Counted from the first letter of the stretch, positions 24,413-35,235 are shown. The stretch is 64,000 nt of DNA from Cryptomeria japonica (GCF_030272615.1 NC_081410.1:221333415-221397414); one strand, 5' to 3'. Notes: generated by a model not told the origin, from the sequence alone. Translations and numbers: made by a program.

Positions 24413-24889
24413 CTACATTTGCCTCTCCCATTTGGGTAAGAAGGACATATGTGTACAAGCGTGGAAACTATACTCAAGCATTCAAACATTCAAGCATTCA
24501 AGCATTCAAGCATTCCTTCTAATTCTCCATTCAAGGCTAAGTGTTGCATTCAAGACAAGGATTCAACCATTGAAGAGGAGATCACTTACTACATACTACT
24601 ACAACATACAACATACAACATCTATACCTTCGCACATAAGGATACAAACATCCTTACAACAAGGTATTAGTACTTGTTTTACATTACATACATTTACATT
24701 TACATCAATTTCTCATTTCTTGGTTAATTCCAAAACCGGGGTTTGACCTAAAGGCAAACCCCTAATCCCTAACCCCCCAATCATCTTCGCTTTTCTGTGT
24801 GTAGGTTGCAGGTACGCGGCTGAAATTGAAGATCTGGAATCCTTGTGCAGAGACGAACAGATCCCCCTTCGTTTCGCGGATTTTTCAGA

Positions 24890-24917
24890 GGACCGTGGCG
24901 CTCGGGCACCATCGTCC
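24890..24917 (+). promoter_or_regulatory. Predicted hairpin in 5' LTR (R/U5)
   Basis: GGAC pairs with GTCC on the outside, and TGGCGC with GCACCA around a TCGG loop on the inside, with one internal mismatch. The 3' LTR copy (31451-31478) has GCGCCA, giving a perfect inner stem. Related hairpins lie in the leader at 25694-25723 and 26317-26349. Confidence 0.55.
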
Positions 24918-25295
24918 CGACAACTTTTGCTCAAATTTGCAGGACAGCGCCGTATCGACATTTTACTGCTAATTCCAGGTCCGCAGCTTCATCCTATATC
25001 CCTATCTCAGTTTATAAGCGAATCTTTGTCACTTTCTATGCATTCCTAGCTTAATTCTTCTATGCACATTCTTTACAAAAGAGGGTAGCCTTGCTGTCAT
25101 AACCCTTGAAACACATTTAGCATCCAATCTTGCATTGTGTGGGATTGGATCTTGTGGGTTTCAACCCCTCTTTTGAATGTAAAGTCTCTCCCCTAAGTGA
25201 AAACCATCAACCCTAGTGAATCTCCCTTCTCTCTCCTTGGAGTTGGAAGAGGGGAGAGCAACTAGGGTTCGATCGCGATTTTCCGCTTTACATTT

Positions 25296-25314
25296 TGGTG
25301 AACCCGACGTGAAC
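25296..25314 (+). promoter_or_regulatory. Primer-binding site
   Basis: TGGTGAACCCGACGTGAAC lies 3 bp after the 5' LTR, where a tRNA primes minus-strand DNA synthesis. It differs at one base from the site at 59852-59870. I did not assign the tRNA. Confidence 0.75.
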
Positions 25315-26475
25315 ATCCTTTCTGATTATTCATAGTTAGATCTGAAAATTGGATTCCTTGATTACATTTCCATGTTTGATCTTTTGCAAAATTTTAGAGG
25401 TTAATTGCATAAAAACCCTAAATTTTCTTTTTAGTAATTAAACTTGTGAAATGTTTAATTATTAATGTTTGTTTCAGATCTGCCCTTCTATTACAAATTA
25501 TCAATTCATATTTGTGCTTTAATTTTGAAAATTAAGTGGTTAAGTGTCAAAACCCTAATTTTTGAAACCCTCTTGATTCAACCTTTGTCCGACAATTTCA
25601 CTGATCAAAACATCTCCAAATCAGCTGTAACTTTGGATTCCGCAATAAAATCACAATATCTTTCATCCCTGAAAATTTGGAAAAAAGTTGCGAGGACCGT
25701 GTGCACTCCGAGCGCCATCGTCCCCGACATTTTTTCCGAAATTTTGGGAGCGAGATCTTACTGTATTTTCCTGCTAAAATCCAGAATTTTGGCTGATTTT
25801 ATCAATTTTAACACCTTCAAAATTACATTCAAAGTTGGTCTTGCGATTGCTTGGATTAAGGCTTCTAAACATTAAAAAAATCATCGAAATTGAAATTTTG
25901 TGTCAAAATTGTGTTCTTACTGTCCTAAATCTGAAAAGTGTGTTTGCATTCATTCGAAATTTCAGTGCTTTATTCAAATTCTTACAATTTGTGACTTTTG
26001 AAATTAAGTGCTTAATTACAACAACTTTAATTTCCGCTTTCAAAATTGAATTTTGCGTGAAATTGAGTCAATTTTTAAATTTCAAAATTTGCATTGCTCT
26101 TGACATTCCCTCTAAAATCATAACATTCAAAATTTCAGTTTCCCTCTCTTTTTCAAAATTCAAATTTTTGCATTTTTCGACAATCTTGGTAGGGTTCAAT
26201 TTCGAGATTGCAACTTTAATTTGGCCTATCTACAGATCGTAAAACCACTCAATTTTTTCAGATTAGCTCTAAAATCATCATAACTTTCATCCCTGCAAAT
26301 TTCGAAAAAAGTTGTTGGGACTGTGTGCACTCCGAAGCGCCACAGTCCCTGACATTTTTTTTGAAATTTCGGGAGATTGTCCTGATTGTATTTAACAGCT
26401 TAAATCTAGAAGATTGGCTGATTTTACTGAAAATTGCTACCTCTAAATTCAAAACTTTCTCTCTCTCTCTAGTGC
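25315..26475 (+). other. Untranslated leader of the gag-only element with two hairpin blocks
   Basis: The leader holds two diverged copies of a block of about 180 bp (about 25620-25800 and 26260-26430). Each is centred on a GGAC/GGGAC...GTCC/GTCCC hairpin and flanked by ctttcatccctg and cgacatttttt-like words. A third relative is in the LTR. Likely roles (inference) are dimerisation, packaging or translation control of the element RNA. The ORF at 25465-25875 has no family features. Confidence 0.55.
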
Positions 26476-29400
26476 ATGAGTTTTACAACAATAAGCCCTA
26501 CTTACACTATTCCCGTTAGACGAAGCCGTAGAATTAAGTCTTTCCGAGGTTTAACTACTGAGGAGATGGAACCTAATTTGAATAGCCTTTTTAACGAGGA
26601 CATGGGTAATTCCTCTAATCCTCCTAATGATGAAGAAGCTCTCCATGAGGTTTCTGAAGAACAACTTTCAAAATTGGATAACCAATTTGACGATTTTCGA
26701 CAATGGATGTCTCAAGAATACCTTGATAGTCAAGCTCTTCCTTTAATTGAGGGTCTAAAATGTATGCTTCAAAGTGATAAGAATGGAATTGATATTTTGC
26801 GTGGTATTGCACACATTGTGGATTCGAATGTGATGCCTATGAAGAGTTGTGCTGAAAATTTGGGTTATACACAACCTCCTACTCAAGTCAATCATTCTAT
26901 TCCTTTGACGACTTCTATTGCTAGTATACCTACTTTTACATCAAACATAATGACTACTTCTACACAAGACATTCCTCCTGTGATCACCAGTCATGGGGGC
27001 AATCCTTCCTTTTCAATTAACCCTCTTCCTTCATTCAATCCAACTTCTTCATTCATTCCTTCAGTGAGTGTTCCTCTTATATCTCCACAAATGAACATGA
27101 CACAAGGGGGCAATTCGTTTTCCGTTCCTCCTTGTAGTGTTCCTCCTGTGACTAATTATCATAGAGTCCCACCACCTTACTCTTTACCTTCTTTCAATAA
27201 CATAACACTTCCATCTCAATCTAACACGTCTAATATGAACTCTTCGACTGAAGCGACCATTAACAATCTTGCACAAACTGTCTCTTCTTTACAGCAACAA
27301 ATTGCCTCTATGAATCAATCTAAGTTTAGTGTGCCCACATTTGATGTTGCGAGCCCACTTTCTCTTGACATTGTTCGAGCTATCCCCCCTAAACATGTTG
27401 AAATTCCACATTTGGAGCTTTATAATGGTAAGGGTGATCCTCTAACACATGTTAAGACCTTTCAAACAATATGTACTGATTTTGCTTATGACCAAAGGTT
27501 GCTTGCAAAACTGTTCACTAGAACATTAAGAGACAAAGCCCTACAATGGTATTGCTCGTTGCCTTCCTATTCTATTACTTCTTTCGAACAACTTGCAAAT
27601 GCTTTCATTCAACAATTTCAAAACAATATAAGTCCTAAAGTTACTTTGATTGATTTAATGCATTGTAAACAAGGTGTTAAAGAAAAAGTGACTGATTTCA
27701 TTGGTAGATATAAGCATTTGTATGCTCAAATTTCTTTTCCAGTGCCTGACAATGATATTCAAAGAATCTTTATTTCTAATTTACAAAAAGATATTCGAGA
27801 CAAACTTCTGTTTTCTGAGTTTACTTCTTTCCAACAGTTGTGTGCAACTCTTCACAATTATCAACTGACTGTGAGTCAAATGGAACAATCACATCCTATG
27901 GCTCCGAGTGATAAGGGTGATAGCAGTCAACAACCATTTGGGAAGTTTAAACCGAACAGAGATTCCATCAAATTCAATGAAAACATCATCAACAACAATG
28001 TGAATGCAGCATCAGGTGTGCCTCCTATTTCTAAATTTTTCAAGAAAGAAAGAAAGTATACTCCTTTGAATGAATCATTGCATAGTATTATGAATAAGTT
28101 ATTGGAAAAAAATGTGCTTACACTTCCTCCTATAAGGCAAATTGATCCTGCAAAGATTACTTCACCTTATTTTGATAACAAAGCTTTTTGTCAATTTCAT
28201 CGTCAGCGTGGGCATGATACTGAAAAATGTTTTTCTTTAAAGGGTAAAATTCAAGATTTGATTGATAATAATACTATCTCTGTTTCTGGAGTGAATGATA
28301 AAGGCAACACATCTGTAGCTCCTCCTAACCAAAATCTTCAGATTTTCACTGATCCATTACCTTCTCATACTTCTAATGCAATTGAGGCTAATGATTCCTC
28401 TCTCTCATCTGATGGTCTTGTGTCTATGACTCCGAATGTGATTAACTTTGTAGAGCAGCAGAAAATCCCTAAAGAACCTTCCATCACATTTGATTCCAGT
28501 GAAACCATTAGGGCACCTGATGGTCCTTTATACATAGTTGCAAAAGTCAAGAATACACCTTGTTGTGGAGTGCTTATTGATCCTTCGTGCATGATTAATG
28601 TTATTACTGAAGAATTTCTTTTTACTTTGCAATTGAATCAAGTGATATATGACAAAACAGATGTGATTGTGAAACTATTTGATGCATTTTCTTCTCCTGC
28701 AATTGGTTCTATTACATTGCCTATTGAGGTCCATAACAAATCCCTTGATGTGAACTTTGCTATTATTCCTTCATCCGAACAATTTCGTGTGAAGCTTGGC
28801 TATCCTTGGCTATCTTCCATGAAAGCTATTGCTTCTCCTATTCATAAGTGTTTGAAATTTCCCCATAATGGTGAAGTTGTTACTGTCAATCATAGTCTCT
28901 TTAAACCAGCTGAAAGAACCTCTAGCGTTCCTATTGATTACTTTTGGCCTAAACAATTCCAATCCCTTCCTCCGCGAAGTGATCATCTTTTCAAATCTTA
29001 TCAAAAGTGGAAAACAGATATGATCCTATCTCTAAGTGAACCTAGAACACCTAAACTTGATATTCCTATCATTCTTGAGAAGGAAGTTCTTCCTTTGAAA
29101 GATAAAACTAATGTCTTTCCTCAAGAAGATTCCCAACCCATTCCTATGGATGTGACTATGCTTATATCTAATAAACTTCCTAAGAGTAGACCTATCCCTC
29201 CTCGTCATGACGGACTTGGTCTCCTTCCTAAACCAAATATTCCTCCTTTGTATGGAGCAGTTCCTCCTCCTTCCTCTTATGGAGAGAAGAGACCTTCCTC
29301 TTCTCCTATTATTCAACCTAAGAGACCACAACCTAAACACCCAAGTGATAAGGATGAGAACATTCCTCCTCCTCAATCTTCTCAACTTCCTACTAAGACT

Positions 29401-29898
29401 AGACGAAATCGTTCTGCACGTGAACGCCGACGAAAGCGTCGTCTTAGGGCTCAAGCAGCTGCTTCTCAAACTTTACAATCTCCAAAAACACCTTCAACAA
29501 GCATTATTCCATTTTCTCCTCAGCCGACGATTGAGCTGAAATCTCCTAAACATAAGATGCATGATGGTCTTGATCCTGTGCGAGTTAAAGATCCTATTTT
29601 TATAAATCTTGATGATGATATAGATGAAAATTTTATTCATGATGAAAATGTTACTTCTCTTGCTTCTGATAGTGAATATGAACTTGTTGATATTGATAAC
29701 CATTTATCAAACGAATTTTCTAAAGCACTTATCCTAGCTCCTAGACAAGAACAATGTGGCTCGGAACATGAACATAGCCCTTGTTTGGATCTTGTGATAG
29801 CTCCATCTACTGTGTTGGATGTTCCTCCTCTAGCGTGTTCCCTACCTTCCCGAAACATTGATCAGCAAGATCGGGGGGTAGATGACGTGCTAGACTAG
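26476..29898 (+). CDS. Gag-protease-like polyprotein of the gag-only Gypsy element (1140 aa, intact)
   Basis: ATG 26476 follows a CT repeat. The frame is fully open to TAG 29898. Domains in order: a Ser/Pro-rich N-terminal region; a Gypsy capsid-type Retrotrans_gag domain (about codons 310-450, with LRDKALQWYCSLPSY and FIQQFQNNISPK); an unusual C-x2-H-x4-H-x4-C knuckle at codons 572-585 (CQFHRQRGHDTEKC); a retropepsin-like segment at about codons 680-790 in which the usual D-S/T-G is replaced by LIDPSCMINV (Asp near codon 702); and a Pro-rich region with a very basic patch (RNRSARERRRKRRLRAQ, about codons 977-994) and an acidic tail. Gag would form the particle around the RNA, and the basic patch may act as a nuclear localisation signal. 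Whether the protease is active is doubtful given the active-site change. An intact ORF of this length suggests recent selection or recent insertion. Confidence 0.9.
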   Translation: MSFTTISPTYTIPVRRSRRIKSFRGLTTEEMEPNLNSLFNEDMGNSSNPPNDEEALHEVSEEQLSKLDNQFDDFRQWMSQEYLDSQALPLIEGLKCMLQSDKNGIDILRGIAHIVDSNVMPMKSCAENLGYTQPPTQVNHSIPLTTSIASIPTFTSNIMTTSTQDIPPVITSHGGNPSFSINPLPSFNPTSSFIPSVSVPLISPQMNMTQGGNSFSVPPCSVPPVTNYHRVPPPYSLPSFNNITLPSQSNTSNMNSSTEATINNLAQTVSSLQQQIASMNQSKFSVPTFDVASPLSLDIVRAIPPKHVEIPHLELYNGKGDPLTHVKTFQTICTDFAYDQRLLAKLFTRTLRDKALQWYCSLPSYSITSFEQLANAFIQQFQNNISPKVTLIDLMHCKQGVKEKVTDFIGRYKHLYAQISFPVPDNDIQRIFISNLQKDIRDKLLFSEFTSFQQLCATLHNYQLTVSQMEQSHPMAPSDKGDSSQQPFGKFKPNRDSIKFNENIINNNVNAASGVPPISKFFKKERKYTPLNESLHSIMNKLLEKNVLTLPPIRQIDPAKITSPYFDNKAFCQFHRQRGHDTEKCFSLKGKIQDLIDNNTISVSGVNDKGNTSVAPPNQNLQIFTDPLPSHTSNAIEANDSSLSSDGLVSMTPNVINFVEQQKIPKEPSITFDSSETIRAPDGPLYIVAKVKNTPCCGVLIDPSCMINVITEEFLFTLQLNQVIYDKTDVIVKLFDAFSSPAIGSITLPIEVHNKSLDVNFAIIPSSEQFRVKLGYPWLSSMKAIASPIHKCLKFPHNGEVVTVNHSLFKPAERTSSVPIDYFWPKQFQSLPPRSDHLFKSYQKWKTDMILSLSEPRTPKLDIPIILEKEVLPLKDKTNVFPQEDSQPIPMDVTMLISNKLPKSRPIPPRHDGLGLLPKPNIPPLYGAVPPPSSYGEKRPSSSPIIQPKRPQPKHPSDKDENIPPPQSSQLPTKTRRNRSARERRRKRRLRAQAAASQTLQSPKTPSTSIIPFSPQPTIELKSPKHKMHDGLDPVRVKDPIFINLDDDIDENFIHDENVTSLASDSEYELVDIDNHLSNEFSKALILAPRQEQCGSEHEHSPCLDLVIAPSTVLDVPPLACSLPSRNIDQQDRGVDDVLD

Positions 29899-30643
29899 TT
29901 TCATTAGCATAGCAGATTCTCTCCTCCTCTCTTTTGTTACTTCTTCTATATGTTACTCTCATTCTTCTATTTGTTGTCCTTAGTGTTGTCTACTTGAGGA
30001 CGATGCAAAGAATTGAGATCTCTCGATCTCTCTCATGTTGACTCAAAAGACACATGTGTTCCCTTCTTCTAGGTGACCTTCCTTGATTGGGGAATGAAGA
30101 ACAATTATGCATACATACATATGATATACATGAATTATCATACAACATACTGACCCCAAGGAAAGCGAAGTCACCTTGTGCTTTGTGTTTTGTGTCTATT
30201 ATCCTTGGGTTTATCTCACACTTGGGGGCTAAATCCTTGTGATAACATGCTCCTTTCCTTTCTCATTTTCTTATATGTATCACTACCTTAAAGCAATCAC
30301 CCTTGGTGAGGCGTGTGCGATCGCTTTAACGTAGGGGGGCATACATCCCGTTCATATCTTTTCAAGATACTTGAAAATTTCTTGACAAATTCAGCTTTGC
30401 CTTGAAAATTTTTGATATCTTTCTTGCATGACTCATAGTGAGGGAACCTTACTACTGACAGTCATGGTTCTCCCTCGTGATCTGCCCTTTTACTTTGTCA
30501 ATCAAATTCATAAGATCCTTAGTCCACTGGGGGCTTGGTGTGTCTTGCCTCCTTGACGTGGTGAAAGTCTTTCAATATTGTTTCCTTGTACTTTACCGGA
30601 AGTATGAGCGTACGCTTATACTCCCGCTAAAGTGGGGGCTAAA
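29899..30643 (+). other. 3' non-coding region and polypurine tract of the gag-only element
   Basis: No pol remnant is visible. An inverted repeat TTAAAGC...GCTTTAA spans about 30293-30330. A near-perfect palindrome lies at 30598-30625. The purine-rich aaagtgggggctaaa (30629-30643) directly abuts the 3' LTR and is the expected plus-strand primer. Confidence 0.65.
30598..30625 (+). promoter_or_regulatory. Palindrome next to the polypurine tract
   Basis: AGTATGAGCGT is followed directly by ACGCTTATACT, its reverse complement except for one position that is a G-U pair in RNA. Outer GG/CC pairs extend it. It ends 4 bp before the polypurine tract. Confidence 0.6.
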
Positions 30644-31853
30644 TGTAGCATCCTAAAATTGCGACACTTGCAATTTCAACTGCATTTTGGTCTTCACGAT
30701 GGTGACGCAACACGCAACCTGAATGGAGACCCCGAAACCTGATTATGACACTGAAAACTGCATTTTCTTGCACCCTGGCCTGAACCTCCTTTGCACCCTG
30801 CTGTCCCGGGAGGTGGGACCAGAGCGCCCAACGCCCTGGTCCCTGGGTCCTATTTTGGGCCCCGTCTCTTTTGGACTTCGGGTCTTTATGTTTGCAAATT
30901 GGAAAATTATCTTTCCTGGTCGGCCTAAGGTCGGGAAAATCAGTCTATCAGCCCTAAATGACAAGTATATAAACTACATTTGCCTCTCCTATTTGGGTAA
31001 GAAGGACATATGTGTACAAGCGTGGAAACTATACTCAAGCATTCAAACATTCAAGCATTCAAGCATTCAAGCATTCCTTCTAAGTCTCCATTCAAGGCTA
31101 AGTGTTGCATTCAAGACAAGGATTCAACCATTGAAGAGGAGATCACTTACTACATACTACTACAACATACAACATACAACATCTATACCTTCGCACATAA
31201 GGATACAAACATCCTTACAACAAGGTATTAGTACTTGTTTTACATTACATACATTTACATTTACAGCAATTTCTCATTTCTTGGTTAATTCCAAAACCGG
31301 GGTTTGACCTAAAGGCAAACCCCTAATCCCTAACCCCCCAATCGTCTTCGCTTTTCTGTGTGTAGGTTGCAGGTACGCGGCTGAAATTGAAGATCTGGAA
31401 TCCTTGTGCAGAGACGAACAGATCCCCCTTCGTTTCGCGGATTTTTCGGAGGACCGTGGCGCTCGGGCGCCATCGTCCCGACAACTTTTGCTCAAATTTG
31501 CAGGACAGCACCATATCGACATTTTACTGCTAATTCCAGGTCCGCAGCTTCATCCTATATCCCTATCTCAGTTTATAAGCGAATCTTTGTCACTTTCTAT
31601 GCATTCCTAGCTTAATTCTTCTATGCACATTCTTTACAAAAGAGGGTAGCCTTGCTGTCATAACCCTTGAAACACATTTAGCATCCAATCTTGCATTGTG
31701 TGGGATTGGATCTTGTGGGTTTCAACCCCTCTTTTGAATGTAAAGTCTCTCCCCTAAGTGAAAACCATCAACCCTAGTGAATCTCCCTTCTCTCTCCTTG
31801 GAGTTGGAAGAGGGGAGAGCAACTAGGGTTCGATCGCGATTTTCCGCTTTACA
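30644..31853 (+). repeat. 3' LTR of the gag-only element (1210 bp)
   Basis: Same ends as the 5' LTR. The 36 extra bases relative to the 5' copy (within about 30810-30846) contain the stem GGGACCAG/CTGGTCCC. A TATA box lies at 30966-30973 and a hairpin at 31451-31478. It is followed by the TSD gtcat at 31854-31858. Confidence 0.95.
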
Positions 31854-31858
31854 GTCAT

Positions 31859-33342
31859 GTTTTTAGTTTTCTATAATTTGATTAAATTGACATATTTTTG
31901 GTATTTTTTGTCATGTCTGTGGAAGGTTCTAGCACGTTTGTGGTCAATATTGATGCATATCTAGTTAAATTAGAGTTTTCTAATTTTTGTATTTTTTAGT
32001 TTTGGTCGCATATATGGTAGATATTGGTGTGTATATGATTTTTTTACTACATATACGATTAAATATTCTAACGTGTTTGTGCTAACTCCTAACGTGTTTT
32101 TGGTCTATATTGTTGTGTCTATGGTTTTGTAGGTATCCTATGCTTTTGAAGTTGTTATTTGTTTGTTGAAGGCTCCCCTTTTATTTGTCATTATTATCTT
32201 TCTCTAATCTTTGTGTTTATAAGTTGGGGGTTATTATTGAAACTACTAATCCATTTTGTTTGTAGGGGTAGCTAGGAGTGTGTTTGTGATTTTCATAAAA
32301 TAGCTCACATTTCAATTTGGTACATTAAAAAGAGCCTTTGCTTGAGCTATCTTGTGCACTTGCATGCTTTATGTTGTAGAACCCTAAGGTGTTTGTGAAT
32401 GTATCCTCTCCCCTTGCCTTCATGGACCTTGAGTGTAAGAGAAACCACTAAACATCTTCGTTTTCATTTTTAGAGGGTCTATTTTTGGAGAAGTGATCAC
32501 TCCAAGGGGGATAACCCAAAGATTTTTTTCCTTCGGGCCGCTATATAAAAGATTGTGGTGAAATCCAAGGTTGAATTGACAAGTACCTTGCCGATAGTGC
32601 CAATATGAAAGGGGAAGTATACACATTTATGTGAGGTATATTAATCTCTTAGTGGGGTTGGTTAAAGCCTTGAGTGGCTTGTTGGGTGCTAGCAAGGCAT
32701 TAAGTCCCCGAATAGAGACTAGAAACCTTATTTTAGAGGCCCACCCTATTGACTGAGTAAATTATTGGTGTCATTCTCAGTTCAAAGGTGTGCTATTGCA
32801 CCTTGAAGTTACTCACCATATGGCTCCCTTGATATGAGATAAAAATCAATGACTTTGTATAAGCTAAACATAGATTTTCATGGAGAGGATAATTGGGTCA
32901 TCCTTCTAGTCTTGGAGGCCCCTACATGTCCTCTCTCACAAAAACAAGATTGCAAAGCATCCCTTTAGATGTTTCCTTTTTGAGTTGAAGGATATTCCAA
33001 GTGTGGGTCTAAGTTGGCAGCCATTGGAAATTGACCCTTTTGTGATAAGACCAGTGGAAATTTGGGCATTAAGGAGCCTAAGCCATACCCTTATTATCAT
33101 TAATCACACAAAAATTGTTGTGTCTTCTTGTTTGTAGTGTTTTCTTGTCACAATAATTATCAAACAATCAAATTTGATCATATTGATACCCAAAAATAAA
33201 ATTTATATTTCACCAAAACACATTTTTCACCAAAAACCAAATTAGTTGTTTTATATATTATATTTTGTGCTAAAAAAATTATAATATTTTGATAATTAGT
33301 TCAAATGGTGATAAATAGAAGATTCATATATTATCTCTTTTA
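31859..33342 (+). other. Leader region of old element F, right of the gag-only insertion
   Basis: Non-coding but not random. The part around 32500-32720 shares phrases in the same order with the leader of the Gypsy element at the end of the window: cgggccgctatataaaag versus cgagccactatataaat near 61428, and taaagccttgagtggcttg versus taaagccttaagtggcttg near 61518. This suggests that F and the 58604 element are distant relatives sharing a structured leader. No gag or pol ORF was recognised. Confidence 0.45.
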
Positions 33343-33809
33343 TGTTTTGTCTTGCGAACTAGAAATTAAATTAGAAATGGTATTGAAAGGAAATACAAGA
33401 GCAAGAAAATGAAAAAGAAATCCAAGTAAGTACGTTGATTGAAGTAATGTTAGCAAAGTAGAGAGCAACTTGAGAGAAATGACCCAAAACTTGAAAAGGA
33501 GACACAAGAGCTTTTGAAAGGGAAAAAGCAAATAAAAACCCCTTATGTATTATGAAAGAAGGTAAAGCCTAGAGAGAGAGAGAGAGGCTCGTTGCATTGA
33601 TATCAAAAGTGAAGAATAAGAGGAGAAGCATCTCTTAAATAGAGATGAGGAGAAACTCTATGAATGGCACCATTCACAATATGTGTGTGCAATGTGTCAA
33701 CATCCTCATGAGGAGGACAAACTAATATTTCATATATTTGGAATAAAAAAATGAGTTATGAGAACTCAAATAAGACAAAGTACTTGTAAAGATCCTTTAG
33801 GAATATTCC
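33343..33809 (-). repeat. Copia LTR, left part (element G), split by Athila
   Basis: Read on the minus strand, it has a promoter-like ctctatttaagag and a CT repeat and ends about AAACA at 33343. It should join 44664-44720 (starting TGTTAGGAATTAATC on the minus strand) when the Athila element is removed. The junction words attcc (33805-33809) and attct (44659-44663) are the likely TSD. The left boundary is an estimate. Confidence 0.45.
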
Positions 33810-35082
33810 TGATGAGTCATAGTTTTATGGTTCTTTTATAGATAGTTTGTCATCTTTAGGGGTTTTTGTATTTACTGATGGACTTCATAAAAATACTTTA
33901 ATCAATCGTATATGCTTGTTTTGATAAGTCTTATTGTATGTAGCTGAAACCTTTATTTTGACAGAACCATGAACCTTATAAATGATTATAAGTATTTACT
34001 ATTTTTATGTGTGGCTGATGAATATATTCAAAATAAATGATCATGATGTGTGGATAGAATGTTTTCTCTAACCTTTGTGTGGTAGCTATGTGGAATAATC
34101 TTAATGAAGGAATGGGGTCTCATTCATAGCAACAAGGTAACATGGACAAAGTATGGACAACAAGGCAAGAAGAGTTCAAAAATATGTTGAAGACTTGTTG
34201 GCTACTGTCTCTGATCAATAAGGAGTCTGTAGACTAATTCTGATCCATTAGTAAATACTGTTAGTTGTCATGAGGGATGTTAGAGAGGATATAGGGAAGA
34301 TCTACAAATGTTCAAAGAAGGACAAGAGTCCTGATTATCTTAGCTTTCCTAGATTTTATGAGTTTTAAATAAATCTCCCACCTAAATAGTAGGAAGTGGA
34401 GCGCATGTTCTGGATTGTTGTTAAGAATGAATGTTATAAATCATTTGCATATTCCCATGTTAGTTAGTTCTTGATTTCATATTAGAGTAATGTTATGTTG
34501 TTGAAGTTGATTTCTGAATAAAAGAAAAGCATCTACTTTTCAAGTTAATATGGTTTTTATGGTATGATCGTGGGCTTAATCAGTTAATTTCTATTATAGT
34601 TCTTATTTCAGGGGACTCATCCAAGGGGGGCCACTAGGTGAGTATTTTGTATGGTTGTCTTTTATGCACTCTATTTCTTAAGTTGTTTAATTCTGTTTCA
34701 TTCACTTTCTCATTGTCTATTCCTGCAGCCATAGTCTATAACTTTGTGATTGTTCCTACAGCCACGACAGGGCATAATAGTTATTTATGTACAAGTTGAA
34801 GAATTGGCCTTTTGTTAGAAGAAATTAATGTTATCCTTACAATCATGATTTCAATTAAATTCCTTTTCTAAAAGTAGTTGTTTAATCATTGTCTAAAATA
34901 GGATAGACTTGCTCCTATATGCTCTTAGTGCATATACTTTGCAGTCCAATTTCAAGTTACACTTCCTCTGATTGATGAATAAATGAGTCAGAAGAATGGA
35001 ATTCAGATAGCTGCTCAATGGAAACTTGTATCTCTAGTCTGAGTACTTAGTTGTGTGTTATAGCCATTATTTTGCCACCAGA
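33810..35082 (+). repeat. 5' LTR of the Athila/Tat element (about 1273 bp)
   Basis: Starts TGATGAGTCAT and aligns with 43404-44658, including the phrases cattttgttagaagaaattaatg and gtctgagtacttag. The expected terminal CA is GA here. Confidence 0.85.
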
Positions 35083-35235
35083 TTTTTGGAGTTGTTTCTG
35101 AGGATGGCAACAAACTAAGATTTTATGGGAACAATTGGATTTCATTTGTTAGAACAGTAGTAGCATTTCATCTTTAGTATGGTATGTCATTTATGTTATT
35201 GAATGCTATATAGATGTTAACCTTCCAAAATTTGT
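35083..35235 (+). promoter_or_regulatory. Degenerate tRNA-Asp-type primer site and leader
   Basis: ttggagttgtttctgagg at about 35086-35103 matches the Athila/Tat site layout (ttggcgccgttgtcgggg in other elements) except at CpG-like positions. Confidence 0.5.

Larger units (their letters stand above)
24119..25292 (+). repeat. 5' LTR of the gag-only element (1174 bp)
   Basis: Begins TGTAGCATCCTAAAATTGCG and ends TTCCGCTTTACA. It lacks the 36-bp hairpin-bearing segment found in the 3' LTR. It contains a TATA box at 24405-24412, a run of attcaagc-type octamers (about 24475-24520) just downstream, and the GGAC...GTCC hairpin at 24890-24917. Confidence 0.95.
24119..31853 (+). mobile_element. Young gag-only (TR-GAG-like) Ty3/Gypsy LTR retrotransposon
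   Basis: Two near-identical LTRs (24119-25292 and 30644-31853), a 5-bp TSD gtcat, a primer-binding site, a polypurine tract and a single 1140-codon ORF make a structurally complete 7.7-kb element. No RT, RNase H or integrase is present: about 1.2 kb of leader precedes the ORF and about 0.75 kb of non-coding DNA follows it. Mobilisation must therefore use an enzyme from another element. I count by eye about 11 substitutions between the LTRs, plus a 36-bp indel, indicating a fairly recent insertion. It lies within element F. Confidence 0.9.

Noticed and set aside
24198-24746. 182-codon ORF repeated as 30723-31307 (194 codons)
   Set aside because: It lies in U3/R of both LTRs, overlaps the TATA box, has no protein family features, and differs between LTRs by the 36-bp indel.
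25465-26242. Two open frames of about 135 codons each in the gag-only leader
   Set aside because: Phe/Ile-rich composition from AT-rich DNA, no motif, and they overlap the hairpin blocks.
29032-29469. Arg/Leu-rich minus-strand frame of 145 codons
   Set aside because: Antisense shadow of the Pro/Ser-rich part of the intact gag ORF.
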